A stretch of 56,508 nucleotides of DNA from positions 1-56,508 of the forward strand of contig JAICQL010000023.1 in assembly GCA_025937895.1 (NCBI GenBank), given 5' to 3'. The translations under genes were made by a program, and so were the position numbers. The DNA comes from Polyangiaceae bacterium. Its GTDB lineage: Bacteria; Myxococcota_A; Polyangia; Polyangiales; Polyangiaceae. Positions 1 through 7,943 of this stretch are shown in pieces. The notes under the pieces were generated by a model. That model saw only the letters and a list, made by a program, of their open reading frames with translations, did no database searches and was not told where the DNA came from. How positions within the stretch are numbered: position 1 is the first letter of the stretch; the number at the start of each line of letters is the position of its first letter.

Positions 1-1597
1 AGCGGATGCGGCCGCAGGAGGAGGAGCGCGAAGCGCAGGATCTGCCGGAGCAGGACGAGCGTGCGACCGAGCCGGATCCGCCGAGCGAGAGCAGCCAGTC
101 GTCGTCGTCGGACTCGTCATCATCGTCGTCCGACTCGTCGTCTTCGTCTTCAGACTCGTCGTCGTCGTCGTCGGACTCGTCGTCGTCGTCGTCGGACTCG
201 TCGTCGTCGTCCGACTTGTCGTCGTCGTCGTCCGACTCGTCGTCATCGTCATCCTCGTCTTCGTCGTCGGACTTGTCGTCGTCGTCGTCGGACTCGTCGT
301 CATCGTCATCGTCATCGTCTTCGTCGTCGTCCGACTCGTCGTCGTCGTCGTTCGACTCGTCATCGTCTCGGGCCGCTTCCGTCGCGCTCTCGGCATCCGC
401 GCGCGCTGGGCCGTCGGCCGAGTCGCTCTCGGCGTCGGCGGCGGAGTCCGGCTCCAGGCCAACGCTTGCCGCTTCCTCTTCCAGTTCCGAGCTCGCATCG
501 GCCGCCGCCGTTGCATCGCCCGCCGGGGGCGAGCTCTCTGCGTCGACCGGCTCTGACGTGGCCGCGCCCGCCGCAGCAGCCGCCTCGGCGCTCTCATCCT
601 GCGTGGGCAGCTCTGCAGGTGCCTCCTCACCCGTCTCTTCCGCGAACTTGCGCCGCGATTCTTCGCTGAGCTCCGTGTACTCGCGCAGGGTCGGCAGCTC
701 GGACAGTGACTTCAAGTTGAGCAGATCGAGAAAGTCGTTGGTGGTCCCGTACAAGCTGGGGCGCCCGGGCTCGTCCTTCTTGCCGACGATCTTCAGCAGA
801 CTCCGCTCGAGCAAGCCCTTGATCACCTGCCCGGAGTCGACGCCGCGGATATCGTCCACCTCGGGCTTGGTCACAGGCTGTCGGTAAGCCACGATGGCGA
901 GCGTCTCGAGCTGTGCACGCGAGAGGCGCACCGGGCGCAAGGAGAGGAATTTCTGGATCTGGGGCGCGTAGCGCGGCGAAGAGCGCAGCACGTAACCGCC
1001 CGCCACCTCGTCGAGGTTGATCCCCCGATCGGCGTACTGGCGCGTGAGCCGCTCCAGCAGCTCACGCGCTCGCGGCCGATCGATGCCGGCAGAGCGAGCG
1101 ATCTCCTTGAGCTCCAGCGGCTTCTGACTCGTGAAGAGCAGGGCCTCGATCAGACCGCTCAGGAAGACCTCCATGTCATCGGGCTCGCCGCCATCGATGG
1201 TGATGACATTGGAAGGGCCGTCGAAGTCCCGCTCGCCTTCGGCCGCAAAGGCCTCCGGCTCGAGGCCGCTGCCGTCCGTCTCTGCGTCCGGCCCCGCCTC
1301 CAGATCGACCGCGCTGTCATCCGTGTCGAGGGGGCCCGCTTCCGCGTCTGCTGGCGCATCGTCGAGCGCTGCGACCTCAGTTGCACGGCGCTCACCGTCC
1401 GGAGCTGGCTCATCACTCGGTTCCGCCGCTGCAGCCGGCGCAATCTCGCTCACCGCAGAGCCGGTATCCACGGCGCTGCTCTCGGGGGGTGCAGCTTCGC
1501 TGGGCGGGCGGCTCTCTGCTTCCGTCAGCTCGGCAGCGTTGCGCAGGCTGGTGATTTCGCTGTGGAGGGGCCGCCTCCTGCCTTTCGGTTTACTCAT
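1..1597 (-). CDS. scpB: Segregation and condensation protein B (ScpB), C-terminus cut by window edge
   Basis: Kleisin-associated subunit of the SMC-ScpAB condensin that compacts and segregates the chromosome. The frame starts at the ATG at 1597, overlapping the scpA stop by 8 bp (translational coupling), and stays open to the left edge (about 532 residues visible). The family's two winged-helix domains lie at about residues 140-310: a segment beginning near FLSGLIEALLF, then LSRAQLETLAIVAYRQP and GRPSLYGTT, which is the classic ScpB signature. The usual family length is about 180-250 residues. Here there is an N-terminal extension of about 140 residues rich in Ala/Glu/Asp/Pro and a C-terminal tail of over 220 residues. 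The tail includes a nearly pure Asp/Glu/Ser tract at about residues 409-500, encoded by GAC/GAT repeats. Identity is certain; the true C-terminus is not visible. Confidence 0.93.
   Translation of the reverse strand, partial: MSKPKGRRRPLHSEITSLRNAAELTEAESRPPSEAAPPESSAVDTGSAVSEIAPAAAAEPSDEPAPDGERRATEVAALDDAPADAEAGPLDTDDSAVDLEAGPDAETDGSGLEPEAFAAEGERDFDGPSNVITIDGGEPDDMEVFLSGLIEALLFTSQKPLELKEIARSAGIDRPRARELLERLTRQYADRGINLDEVAGGYVLRSSPRYAPQIQKFLSLRPVRLSRAQLETLAIVAYRQPVTKPEVDDIRGVDSGQVIKGLLERSLLKIVGKKDEPGRPSLYGTTNDFLDLLNLKSLSELPTLREYTELSEESRRKFAEETGEEAPAELPTQDESAEAAAAAGAATSEPVDAESSPPAGDATAAADASSELEEEAASVGLEPDSAADAESDSADGPARADAESATEAARDDDESNDDDDESDDDEDDDDDDDDESDDDDDKSDDEDEDDDDDESDDDDDKSDDDDESDDDDDESDDDDDESEDEDDESDDDDDESDDDDWLLSLGGSGSVARSSCSGRSCASRSSSCGRIR
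97..370 (-). repeat. Low-complexity GAC/GAT-rich tract encoding the acidic ScpB tail
   Basis: Near-perfect trinucleotide runs (GTC on the plus strand, GAC on the minus) broken by Ser, Glu and Lys codons. On the minus strand it encodes blocks such as ESDDDDDKSDDEDED. It lies entirely inside scpB. Replication slippage is expected to vary its length between strains. Confidence 0.85.
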
Positions 1598-3209
1598 ACT
1601 CTCGCGGGTCCGCTGCTAGGCGCGCTTCAGTCTCGCCCGCCGCTGGAGCGGGCTCCTCCGGCGCGGCAACTTCGGGAGCGGCAGCCTCTGCTGCGCGGTG
1701 GCTGAGTGGTGAATCATCCCCGATCGAAGGCTCGTTCGGAGCGGCGCTGGCGTCTGGCTCTGGAGCGGGCGCACCGTCCGCCGCAGCCTCGAGCACGACG
1801 GGTAGCTTCTCGGAATGCTCGACCCCGGGGACCTGCGCTGGCGCCTGCTCGGGGACGGCTCCGTCCGCATCTTCGACGGCGGCCGCGACTTCCGGCTCTG
1901 CGGCGATGTACTCCTCCGCGCCGACGCCCTCGCTGGCAGCGGGCTCGTCTGGCGCAGTGAGCTCCTCTGCGACCGCAGCCGCCGCAATCGGCTCGTCCTG
2001 CGCAGCAGGCTCCGCCTCCGCAACGAGCTCGTCCTGCACAGCAGGCTCCGCCTCTGAGGCGAGGTCCTCGGTGACAGCGAGCTCGTCTTGCGCCACAGGC
2101 TCCGACTCTGCAACGAGCTCGTCCTGCACAGCAGGCTCCGCCTCTGAGGCGAGGTCCTCGATGGCAGCAAGCTCGTCTTGCGCAACAGCGTCCGCCTCGG
2201 CGGCGAGGTCCTCGGTGGCAGCAAGCTCGTCCTGCACAGCAGGCTCCGCCTCGGCGGCGAGGTCCTCTGAGGCGAGGTTCTCGGTGGCAGCGAGCTCGTC
2301 CTGCGCGGTGAGGTGCTCCGTGGCGCCTGCATCCGCCGCAATTTCCTCCTCCGGCGGCAGCTCGTCGTCGGCCACGGTGAGCTCGATGAAGATCGGCTCG
2401 AATGGCCCGTCCTGGCGCAGGCGGGTCAGACGCAAGCGCGTCATCTCCAGCAGTGCCAGGAAGGTGATGATGAGCTCCGCCCTGCTCGCGCGCTCGCGGA
2501 AGATCTCGTGAAACACCAGGCGCCGCCGGCGGCGCAACAGCTCGCTCAGCTCGCCGATTTTGTCGCTCAGCGAGAAGCGCTCGAAATCGATCTGGTGCTC
2601 GCGCGTCTTCTGCGTCCGCTCCAGCACGGCCTGGAAGGCATCGAGCAGCTTGAAGCTGGCGATGCCCTCCAGCGGCGCTTCGCCCCCGGCGATCTCGTCA
2701 CTGCTACCGCGCGGAAAGACATCGCGCCCCAGGATGGCGCGCACCCCCAGCTGCTCCGCAGCCAGCTTGTACTTCTGGTACTCCAGCAGGCGCCGCACCA
2801 GCTCTGCCCGTGGATCCAGCTCTTCCTCGTCCGTACCATCGCTGCTCTCGTCTTCCGGAGCGTTGGGCAGCAGCATGCGGCTCTTGATGTGAACCAAGGT
2901 TGCCGCCATCACCAGGTACTCGCTGGCCAGGTCGATGTTCAGCTCGTCCAGCAGCTGGATGTACTCGACGTAGCGCTCGGTGATGAACGCGATGGGGATG
3001 TTGAGGATGTCGAGCTCGTGCTTCTGCACCAGGTGCAGCAGCAGGTCGAGCGGCCCCTCGAACATGGGCAGGCTGACACGGTATCCCCCGGTATTGAGCC
3101 GCTGGTCCTCGATGCTGGGCGACGGCGCTGCCTGGCCGGATTCCGGGCGTTCGTGATCGGGGGCTGCGCGCTCGGGCGCACTCTTTTCGGCCTGCAAGCC
3201 TCGGCTCAT
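1590..3209 (-). CDS. scpA: Segregation and condensation protein A (ScpA) with long acidic repeat tail
   Basis: Kleisin that bridges the SMC heads and recruits ScpB. The ATG at 3209 gives 539 residues; the frame remains open further upstream, but that part overlaps the divergent gene at 3270 and has no ScpA similarity. The N-terminal kleisin domain begins near residue 44 (YRVSLPMFEGPLDLLLHLVQ, then IPIAFITERYVEYI and ASEYLVMAATLVHIKSRMLLP). The C-terminal winged helix lies at about residues 205-278 and ends near FEPIFIELTV. Normal ScpA is about 250-280 residues. The remaining 260 residues form an acidic Ala/Glu/Asp-rich tail with degenerate repeats of the type QDELAATEDLASEAEPAV. It is the first gene of a coupled scpA-scpB pair. 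Confidence 0.95.
   Translation of the reverse strand: MSRGLQAEKSAPERAAPDHERPESGQAAPSPSIEDQRLNTGGYRVSLPMFEGPLDLLLHLVQKHELDILNIPIAFITERYVEYIQLLDELNIDLASEYLVMAATLVHIKSRMLLPNAPEDESSDGTDEEELDPRAELVRRLLEYQKYKLAAEQLGVRAILGRDVFPRGSSDEIAGGEAPLEGIASFKLLDAFQAVLERTQKTREHQIDFERFSLSDKIGELSELLRRRRRLVFHEIFRERASRAELIITFLALLEMTRLRLTRLRQDGPFEPIFIELTVADDELPPEEEIAADAGATEHLTAQDELAATENLASEDLAAEAEPAVQDELAATEDLAAEADAVAQDELAAIEDLASEAEPAVQDELVAESEPVAQDELAVTEDLASEAEPAVQDELVAEAEPAAQDEPIAAAAVAEELTAPDEPAASEGVGAEEYIAAEPEVAAAVEDADGAVPEQAPAQVPGVEHSEKLPVVLEAAADGAPAPEPDASAAPNEPSIGDDSPLSHRAAEAAAPEVAAPEEPAPAAGETEARLAADPREYE
1985..2330 (-). repeat. Degenerate tandem repeat inside scpA tail
   Basis: On the plus strand, words such as GAGCTCGTCCTGCACAGCAG and CTCCGCCTCTGAGGCGAGGT recur several times at 45-100 bp spacing. 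On the minus strand they encode repeated AVQDELxAxEDLASEAEP peptides. This is an intragenic repeat that would allow recombinational changes in tail length. Confidence 0.75.
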
Positions 3210-3269
3210 ACCGCGATTCGCCTGGCTGATGCTATGCCGAGCCAGGGCCCGGATGCTAGATTCGTGTCG

Positions 3270-4010
3270 ATGGCCGGTCAGGGCGGGTTCGTCAGCGCGC
3301 TGCGCGTCGCCGTGCTCGCGGCAGGTGTAGCGGTTCCGGCGCGCGCAGCAGCTCGAGAAGCTGCTGCTGCGCCGAGAGAGGACAGCTCCGCGGCCGGCAG
3401 AGATCTCGCGTTCCAGCGCCCTTACGGCGCGGTGGAATTCGGCATCGGTGTGCTCGCGCTGCCGGATGCCGAGTTGTGCGGGGAGGGCGGCTGTGATCAG
3501 GGCGACGTGAGCCTGGAGGTGGATGCATGGCCGCTGTTCCGCGCCAGCCCGCGCTTTGCCGTGGGCGCCGGTCTGACCCTCGCACTTACACCCACGCAGG
3601 ATGTGCCGCGAGGCAGTCAAGCGGTGCCGCGCGAGCACTCGCGACGCTACTTTCAGGCGGAGGGTATCGGGCGCTACTACCTGCTGCACGGCCACGCCAT
3701 CGAGCTCTGGACGGGGCTCTCCGCGGGGCTGGTGGTGGTCAGCGATAACTTTCGCACGCGGGGCACTCCCGAGGTCGCGCTGATCGGCGCTGACAGCGCC
3801 AACATCGCAACCGAAGGGCTCACCCTGGGTCTGGCCACGGGGGTGACGTTTGGCGTCAGCGAGGTGCTGCACGTGGGCGGAACCTTGCGTGTGGCGAGCT
3901 GGCTGCTGCCTGCCGGGCAAGAGCGCATCTCGTTCGGCGAAGAGGCATCACTGGCCAATCGGGTGACGATGCTCAACGTCTCGCTCGTGGTCGCTTACCA
4001 CGCGCGCTGA
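3270..4010 (+). CDS. Secreted protein, probable small outer-membrane beta-barrel
   Basis: 246 residues from the ATG at 3270, chosen because it begins a signal peptide (hydrophobic ALRVAVLAAGVAVPARA, about residues 10-26, with an Ala-rich cleavage region). The mature part alternates short amphipathic segments and glycines (VEFGIGVLAL, FAVGAGLTLAL, LSAGLVVVSD, LTLGLATGVTFGV, MLNVSLVVAYHAR), a pattern typical of 8- to 10-stranded outer-membrane barrels, and it ends in an aromatic-containing strand. No specific family is recognised. It is transcribed divergently from scpA, with 60 bp between the start codons. The open frame upstream of 3270 runs antisense through scpA and is not coding. Confidence 0.7.
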   Translation: MAGQGGFVSALRVAVLAAGVAVPARAAAREAAAAPREDSSAAGRDLAFQRPYGAVEFGIGVLALPDAELCGEGGCDQGDVSLEVDAWPLFRASPRFAVGAGLTLALTPTQDVPRGSQAVPREHSRRYFQAEGIGRYYLLHGHAIELWTGLSAGLVVVSDNFRTRGTPEVALIGADSANIATEGLTLGLATGVTFGVSEVLHVGGTLRVASWLLPAGQERISFGEEASLANRVTMLNVSLVVAYHAR

Positions 4011-4051
4011 GCCGTGCGTCGCCGGCGCTGGGCTTGCTCGCTGGACCTTGC

Positions 4052-4855
4052 TCAAAGGCTCGAGCGCATCCACAGCGCCAGGCCCTCCACCAGTCGGTCC
4101 AGCAAGAGCGCCGCCATCATCAGGAACGCGAGCGCACGCAGCGGCCCGAGGAGCGGCAGCCACAAGCCCGGGCTCGTCACCCGTGCAATGAGCGCGTGGA
4201 ACACCTCGATCACGAGCAGCACCACGAGCAGCGGCGCGGCGATCAGCACCGCCAGCTGAATCCCCGCAACGGCGGAGCGCACCAGCGCCCAGATGCTGCC
4301 AGCGTGCACGGGGCCTGCCAGCGCCAGCGCTTCGGCCAGGCGGGCCGGGCCGCCCAGCTCCAGGAAGGAGATGCTGGCGACCAGCGAGAGCAGCACTCCG
4401 AAGGGGCCCGAGGCGGAGTCGACCAGCGGAAAGTCGGCGGGGTGATAGGCCCCGCGCACCTCGTCGAGCAAGTTGCCGGCCATGGCTGCCGCCCACAGCG
4501 TGGCCGCGGCGCTGAGCGCCAGGGGTAGCCCGCGCGCGATCTCGCCGAGCAGCGCGATGATCCACGGCCCTTGCGGCGCAGCACCCTGTGGCGCGAGCGG
4601 GAGCGTGGCTGCCGCCAGCACGAACGCGAACAGCAGCTGCGCGGGGAACATCAAGGCCCGGAGGCCGAAGGCCGGGACCAGCAGCACGGTGGGCAGCAGC
4701 CGCGTGGCTCCCAGCAGCCAGGCCTCGGGATGCAGGCCCCAGCGGCCCAGCTCGCTCAGCAGCAGCGGCAGCAGGTCGGGGGTGCTCGCGCTGCTCGGCA
4801 CGGGCCGGTGATAACCCCCGTCTGCTCCGAGTTCCAGGACGAACTGGTCGCGCAT
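4052..4855 (-). CDS. SctT/FliR-family type III export apparatus membrane protein (orphan)
   Basis: 267 residues, very hydrophobic, with about five to six membrane segments. The first half carries a FliR/SctT/SpaR-like pattern: an Arg-containing first helix followed by a short proline region (TRLLPTVLLVPAFGLRALMF), then a long helix ending AAAMAGNLLDEVRGA, which parallels the family's AGxxIDxxRG segment. Family members help build the inner-membrane export gate with SctR and SctS. No SctR, SctS, SctU, SctV or flagellar gene lies nearby, and myxobacteria are generally non-flagellate. Family assignment is from pattern only. It is convergent with the barrel gene ending at 4010, and its start lies 45 bp from the divergent MaoC gene. 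The ATG at 4855 is the only good start seen. Confidence 0.7.
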   Translation of the reverse strand: MRDQFVLELGADGGYHRPVPSSASTPDLLPLLLSELGRWGLHPEAWLLGATRLLPTVLLVPAFGLRALMFPAQLLFAFVLAAATLPLAPQGAAPQGPWIIALLGEIARGLPLALSAAATLWAAAMAGNLLDEVRGAYHPADFPLVDSASGPFGVLLSLVASISFLELGGPARLAEALALAGPVHAGSIWALVRSAVAGIQLAVLIAAPLLVVLLVIEVFHALIARVTSPGLWLPLLGPLRALAFLMMAALLLDRLVEGLALWMRSSL

Positions 4856-4899
4856 TGTCGTCGCGTCGGCCGCCGCCCTGTACTAAAGCGTTGCGCCGC

Positions 4900-5739
4900 A
4901 TGGCCCTCAATCCGGATGCTGTCGGCGTCGAGAGCAAGGAATCGTCGCTGCGCTTTGATTGGAAGACACTGGTGCTCTACGCGCTCGGCATCGGCGCCAA
5001 GCGCGATGAGCTCGATTATCTGTACGAGGCGCGGGGGCCCAAGGTGTTCCCCACGTTCGCCGTCGTGCCGGGCTACGGAGCCATGTTCGAGCTGCTCGGC
5101 CGCAGCGGTGGCAGCCTGGAGCAGGTGGTGCACGCGTCGCAGTCGGTGCGCATCCATGGCAGCTTGCCGAGCTCGGGCGAGCTCTCGACGAAGGGCAAGA
5201 TCACTGGCCTGTACGACTTGAAGAAGCTCGCGCAGATGGTGTTCGTGACGGAGACGCGCTGCGAGGGCCGCCTGGTGTTCGAGGCGGAGTGGAGCATGTT
5301 TTTTCTGGGGCAGGGCGGCTTCGGCGGGCCGCGCCCGCCCAAGAGTCTGGTGCCGAAGATCCCCGGTGACGCGCAGCCGGCGTTCGAGCTGGCGGAGGTG
5401 ATTCCGCCCGAGCAGGCGATCCTCTCTCGCCTCTCTGGTGATGTCAATCCGCTGCACATCGATCCCGAGTTTGCCAAGGTGGTGGGCTTCGAGCAGGGGC
5501 CCATCCTCCATGGGCTTGCCACGTACGGCTACTGCGCGCGCGCGCTGATCCGCTCGGCGCTGGGCGGTGACGCCACGCGCGTGCGGGCGTTCCATGGGCA
5601 ATTCCGCAAGCCGATCTGGCCGGGTGAAACGCTCGTCACGCAGGGCTTCCAGGTGGACGGCGGCTACGTGATGCGCTGCCTCGCCGCCGGTCGGGAGGAG
5701 CCGGTTGCGCTCTGCTCGGCAGAGCTCATGGAGCCCTGA
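4900..5739 (+). CDS. MaoC-like dehydratase / enoyl-CoA hydratase 2
   Basis: 279 residues from the ATG at 4900. Two hot-dog halves are visible, as in the hydratase-2 domain of peroxisomal multifunctional enzymes: an N-terminal MaoC_dehydrat_N-like half (LDYLYEARGPKVFPTFAVVPGY) and a C-terminal catalytic half with the motif YRLSGDxNPLHxDP, here LSRLSGDVNPLHIDPEFAK, followed by GPILHGLATYGYCAR. Asp and His in this motif are the catalytic pair of (R)-specific enoyl-CoA hydratases. Likely role: hydration or dehydration of trans-2-enoyl-CoA or 3-hydroxyacyl-CoA in fatty-acid, polyhydroxyalkanoate or steroid-like metabolism. The substrate cannot be told. The stop codon lies inside the tandem hairpin repeat that follows. 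Confidence 0.9.
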   Translation: MALNPDAVGVESKESSLRFDWKTLVLYALGIGAKRDELDYLYEARGPKVFPTFAVVPGYGAMFELLGRSGGSLEQVVHASQSVRIHGSLPSSGELSTKGKITGLYDLKKLAQMVFVTETRCEGRLVFEAEWSMFFLGQGGFGGPRPPKSLVPKIPGDAQPAFELAEVIPPEQAILSRLSGDVNPLHIDPEFAKVVGFEQGPILHGLATYGYCARALIRSALGGDATRVRAFHGQFRKPIWPGETLVTQGFQVDGGYVMRCLAAGREEPVALCSAELMEP

Positions 5740-5796
5740 CGGGCTCAGGGCTCATGGAGCCCTGACGGGCTCAGGGCTCACGGAGCCCTGCCGGGG
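5725..5796. repeat. Tandem 26-bp palindromic repeat at a convergent gene junction
   Basis: Two exact copies of a 26-bp unit (5725-5750 and 5751-5776) are followed by a degraded third. Each contains the stem AGCCCTGA / TCAGGGCT with a 5-base loop. The MaoC gene stop (5737-5739) lies in copy 1, and the stop of the opposing gene (5778-5780) starts copy 3. It probably acts as a bidirectional transcription terminator, though there is no T-tract. Confidence 0.8.
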
Positions 5797-6815
5797 TCGT
5801 GCGAAGAAGGCGCGGCGCCAGCGCGCTGGGCGCCTTCCACCGCGTGTTGCTGCGCGCCGTTGCCCGCCGAGCCAGCCTCCATGCGCGCTAGCTCGCGCCG
5901 GGCGCGTCCGGCGTGACTGGCCAGGTGCAGCAGGGACTCGTAGGCGCTGCGTGCCGCGGCTAGATCGCCCAGCTGCTCGTGACAGCGAGCCATCCGCCAC
6001 TGCGCCTCACGCGCCGCGAGCGACCGCGGAAACTTGCTGCGCACCTTCTCCAGTGGACCGAGCGCCGCGGCGCAGCCATGGATGTTACGGGTGCAGAGCG
6101 CCGCGTACAGCGCAGCCTCGGCGGCGCGTGGACCGCGGCTGCGCATCACCCTCTCGAATTCGCGCCGGGCCTGCGCGTAGCTGCGGCTGCGGTAGCTCTG
6201 CATGGCGAGATCGAAGGGCTCCGTCGCCGCTGCGGCGGGCTCGGCTGGCGCCGCGCTCCTGGCGCCGTCCTCGACCGGAGCGGCCGCCAGCGCCGGGGCT
6301 GCGGGTGAGTCCGCCAGAGGCACAGGCGACGGCGGCGCGCTGGCGCTGCCTGCCGCGCCGCTTCGCTCCAGCTCGCTTGGCGGTGGCGTGAGCGGCAGCA
6401 CGTCCACGTCGCTCTCGGGCGCGCCGCGCTCGGTGACCTGGACCGGACTGTGCGGCCCGGGCCGGGTGCGGACGAACATCAAGCTCGAGCCCAGCATCAG
6501 CAGCAGCAGCGCGCCCATGATCAGCTGCGGCCGCATGGCGTAGCCCGCGAGCATCGAGACGAGGCGCCCCATGCGATGTCGCACGGGTAGCTCCTCGAGC
6601 AGCCGCGCTTCACGCTCCAGCACCGCCGCCTCGAACTCGGCCGGCGGCGCGTGGAGTGGCAACGCGCCGAGCAGCCGCGTGGCGCGGAAGTGAGCGTAGA
6701 TCTCTCTCGCGCGCGCTGACTGCTCCATGTGCCGCCGGGCGGCGGCTGCCGTCAGCTCATCCAGCTCGTCATAGAGCAAGTCGAGCACGATGCGATCGAA
6801 TTTGTCACTATCCAT
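5778..6815 (-). CDS. Membrane anti-sigma-like protein with TPR-type periplasmic domain
   Basis: 345 residues from the ATG at 6815 (a GTG at 6827 is also possible). The N-terminal 80 residues resemble a cytoplasmic anti-sigma domain (LLYDELDELTAAAARRHMEQ), followed by one membrane helix (about residues 95-117, LIMGALLLLMLGSSLMFV), a Pro/Ala-rich linker, and a C-terminal helical region with TPR-like spacing (AMQSYRSRSYAQARREFERV, then HEQLGDLAAARSAYESLL). It lies 22 bp downstream of the ECF sigma gene in the same direction, the usual arrangement for a cognate anti-sigma factor. The zinc anti-sigma motif H-x3-C-x2-C appears as HMEQSARA, so both cysteines are missing and zinc redox control is unlikely. 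The role is inferred from context. Confidence 0.7.
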   Translation of the reverse strand: MDSDKFDRIVLDLLYDELDELTAAAARRHMEQSARAREIYAHFRATRLLGALPLHAPPAEFEAAVLEREARLLEELPVRHRMGRLVSMLAGYAMRPQLIMGALLLLMLGSSLMFVRTRPGPHSPVQVTERGAPESDVDVLPLTPPPSELERSGAAGSASAPPSPVPLADSPAAPALAAAPVEDGARSAAPAEPAAAATEPFDLAMQSYRSRSYAQARREFERVMRSRGPRAAEAALYAALCTRNIHGCAAALGPLEKVRSKFPRSLAAREAQWRMARCHEQLGDLAAARSAYESLLHLASHAGRARRELARMEAGSAGNGAQQHAVEGAQRAGAAPSSHDPGRAP

Positions 6816-6837
6816 GGGCGTGCTCACGAGCGGGCGG

Positions 6838-7446
6838 TTAGCGCAGCGCTCGCCGGTACTCCTCGAAATCCTGTAAGGCCAGGCGCAGGCCGTGCAGCGC
6901 GTGTTGCATCTGGACCTTCACGGAGCTCGCCGATTGCCGCGTGACCGCTGCGATTTCAGCGAACGGCAGGTCGGCGACCTCGCGCAGCAAGTACACGTCC
7001 CGCTGCTCGTCCGGCAGTGAAGCGAGCGCGCTCGCGATCGACTCCTCCAGGAGCGGCGGCGAGAGCTCGCTTGCGCTCGGTGCTGCGCTGGGCGGCGGAG
7101 ACGAACGCTGCCGCCGGCGCCTCCCCGGCAGCCGCGCGCGTTCTTCCCGCACCAGCCGATGCGCGATGGCGAACAGACGCGTGGCAAACGGTGTCTCGTA
7201 GTCGAAGCGCGCGGCTTCGCGTACCACTCGGAGAAACACCTCCTGGGCGATCTCGTCTGCTGCGAGCGCCGAGCCCAGCTGGCGCAGCACGAAATTGTAC
7301 ACCGCCAGCTGATAGCGGCGCAGCAGCGCGACGAAAGCGTCACGCTCGCCGCGCTGGTAGCGGAGCATCAGCGCCTCGTCGCTGACTTCCGTCCGTTTGC
7401 TGGCGGGTATGATCAAGTGAGCCCTTTGCGCTGCAGAAACCATCAT
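6838..7446 (-). CDS. ECF-family RNA polymerase sigma factor
   Basis: 202 residues. The sigma-2 region is at about residues 22-95: ALMLRYQRGERDAFVALLRRY, then LAADEIAQEVFLRVV, matching the region 2.2 AEDLxQExF pattern. A basic Ser/Pro-rich linker follows. The sigma-4 helix-turn-helix is near the C-terminus (ASLPDEQRDVYLLREVADLPFAEIAAVTRQSASSVKVQMQHAL), with the usual LPxxxRxVxLLRE start. There are two adjacent Met codons (7446 and 7443); either may be used. It directs core polymerase to extracytoplasmic-stress promoters and is probably held by the membrane protein encoded just downstream. The target promoter is not identifiable here. Confidence 0.93.
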   Translation of the reverse strand: MMVSAAQRAHLIIPASKRTEVSDEALMLRYQRGERDAFVALLRRYQLAVYNFVLRQLGSALAADEIAQEVFLRVVREAARFDYETPFATRLFAIAHRLVREERARLPGRRRRQRSSPPPSAAPSASELSPPLLEESIASALASLPDEQRDVYLLREVADLPFAEIAAVTRQSASSVKVQMQHALHGLRLALQDFEEYRRALR

Positions 7447-7943
7447 TTGTGCACTGCGTCATGGTCGCCGTGCGAGCCGCGACCGAGCGAGCGGCAACGT
7501 CGGTACGGCCGGGTAGGACGGGAGGAACAGGGTGGTGCACGTTGGGGACCACAATGTGCTCTGCCGTCGCCCTGCGCGGGTGCGGGGAAAAGCGGCCCGA
7601 TCGCAGCACATGTACGCCGCCCGGAGCAGCAGGCGCTGGCTGTGCTCGCGAGCTGAGCGCTGGGCACATGCCCTGCCAACCTGCAGCGATCGCCCTGCGG
7701 GAGAGGCGAAAGATCCAGCGCGATCGGCTGCAGTAACGCGGCGGGGTCGATCGGGTCAGGGCCCGTGCTGGAAAACTCTTCCCGCAAGGCGAGCTGCCGT
7801 TCAGCGTTCCTCGGGGCTGATGTGGCTCGCCACTGTTTCTGAATGGGCTACGCTACAACGCGGTGTAAAAACGGGACGATGGTTGCCCGGTCGCACCTAA
7901 GGCTGGCCCCGTACGGCACGTAATGCAGTCTGGAGGTTGATTG
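7447..7943. other. 497-bp intergenic region between divergent units
   Basis: This region separates the sigma gene from the gliding-type cluster. It has no convincing coding frame: all frames are short and compositionally shifted. A purine-rich GGAGG (about 7932-7936) sits 7-8 bases before the ATG at 7944 and is the ribosome binding site of the next gene. The last 100 bp are less GC-rich and probably hold its promoter, but I could not assign -35/-10 boxes with confidence. Confidence 0.5.

Noticed and set aside
6..887. Serine-rich 293-residue plus-strand frame
   Set aside because: It is the antisense of the acidic ScpB tail; Ser runs come from the complementary GAC repeats.
2313..3269. Upstream extension of the barrel gene at 3270
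   Set aside because: It runs antisense through scpA, and the signal peptide starts only at 3270.
3210..3920. N-terminal extension of the scpA frame to 3920
   Set aside because: It is antisense to the barrel gene and encodes no ScpA-like sequence.
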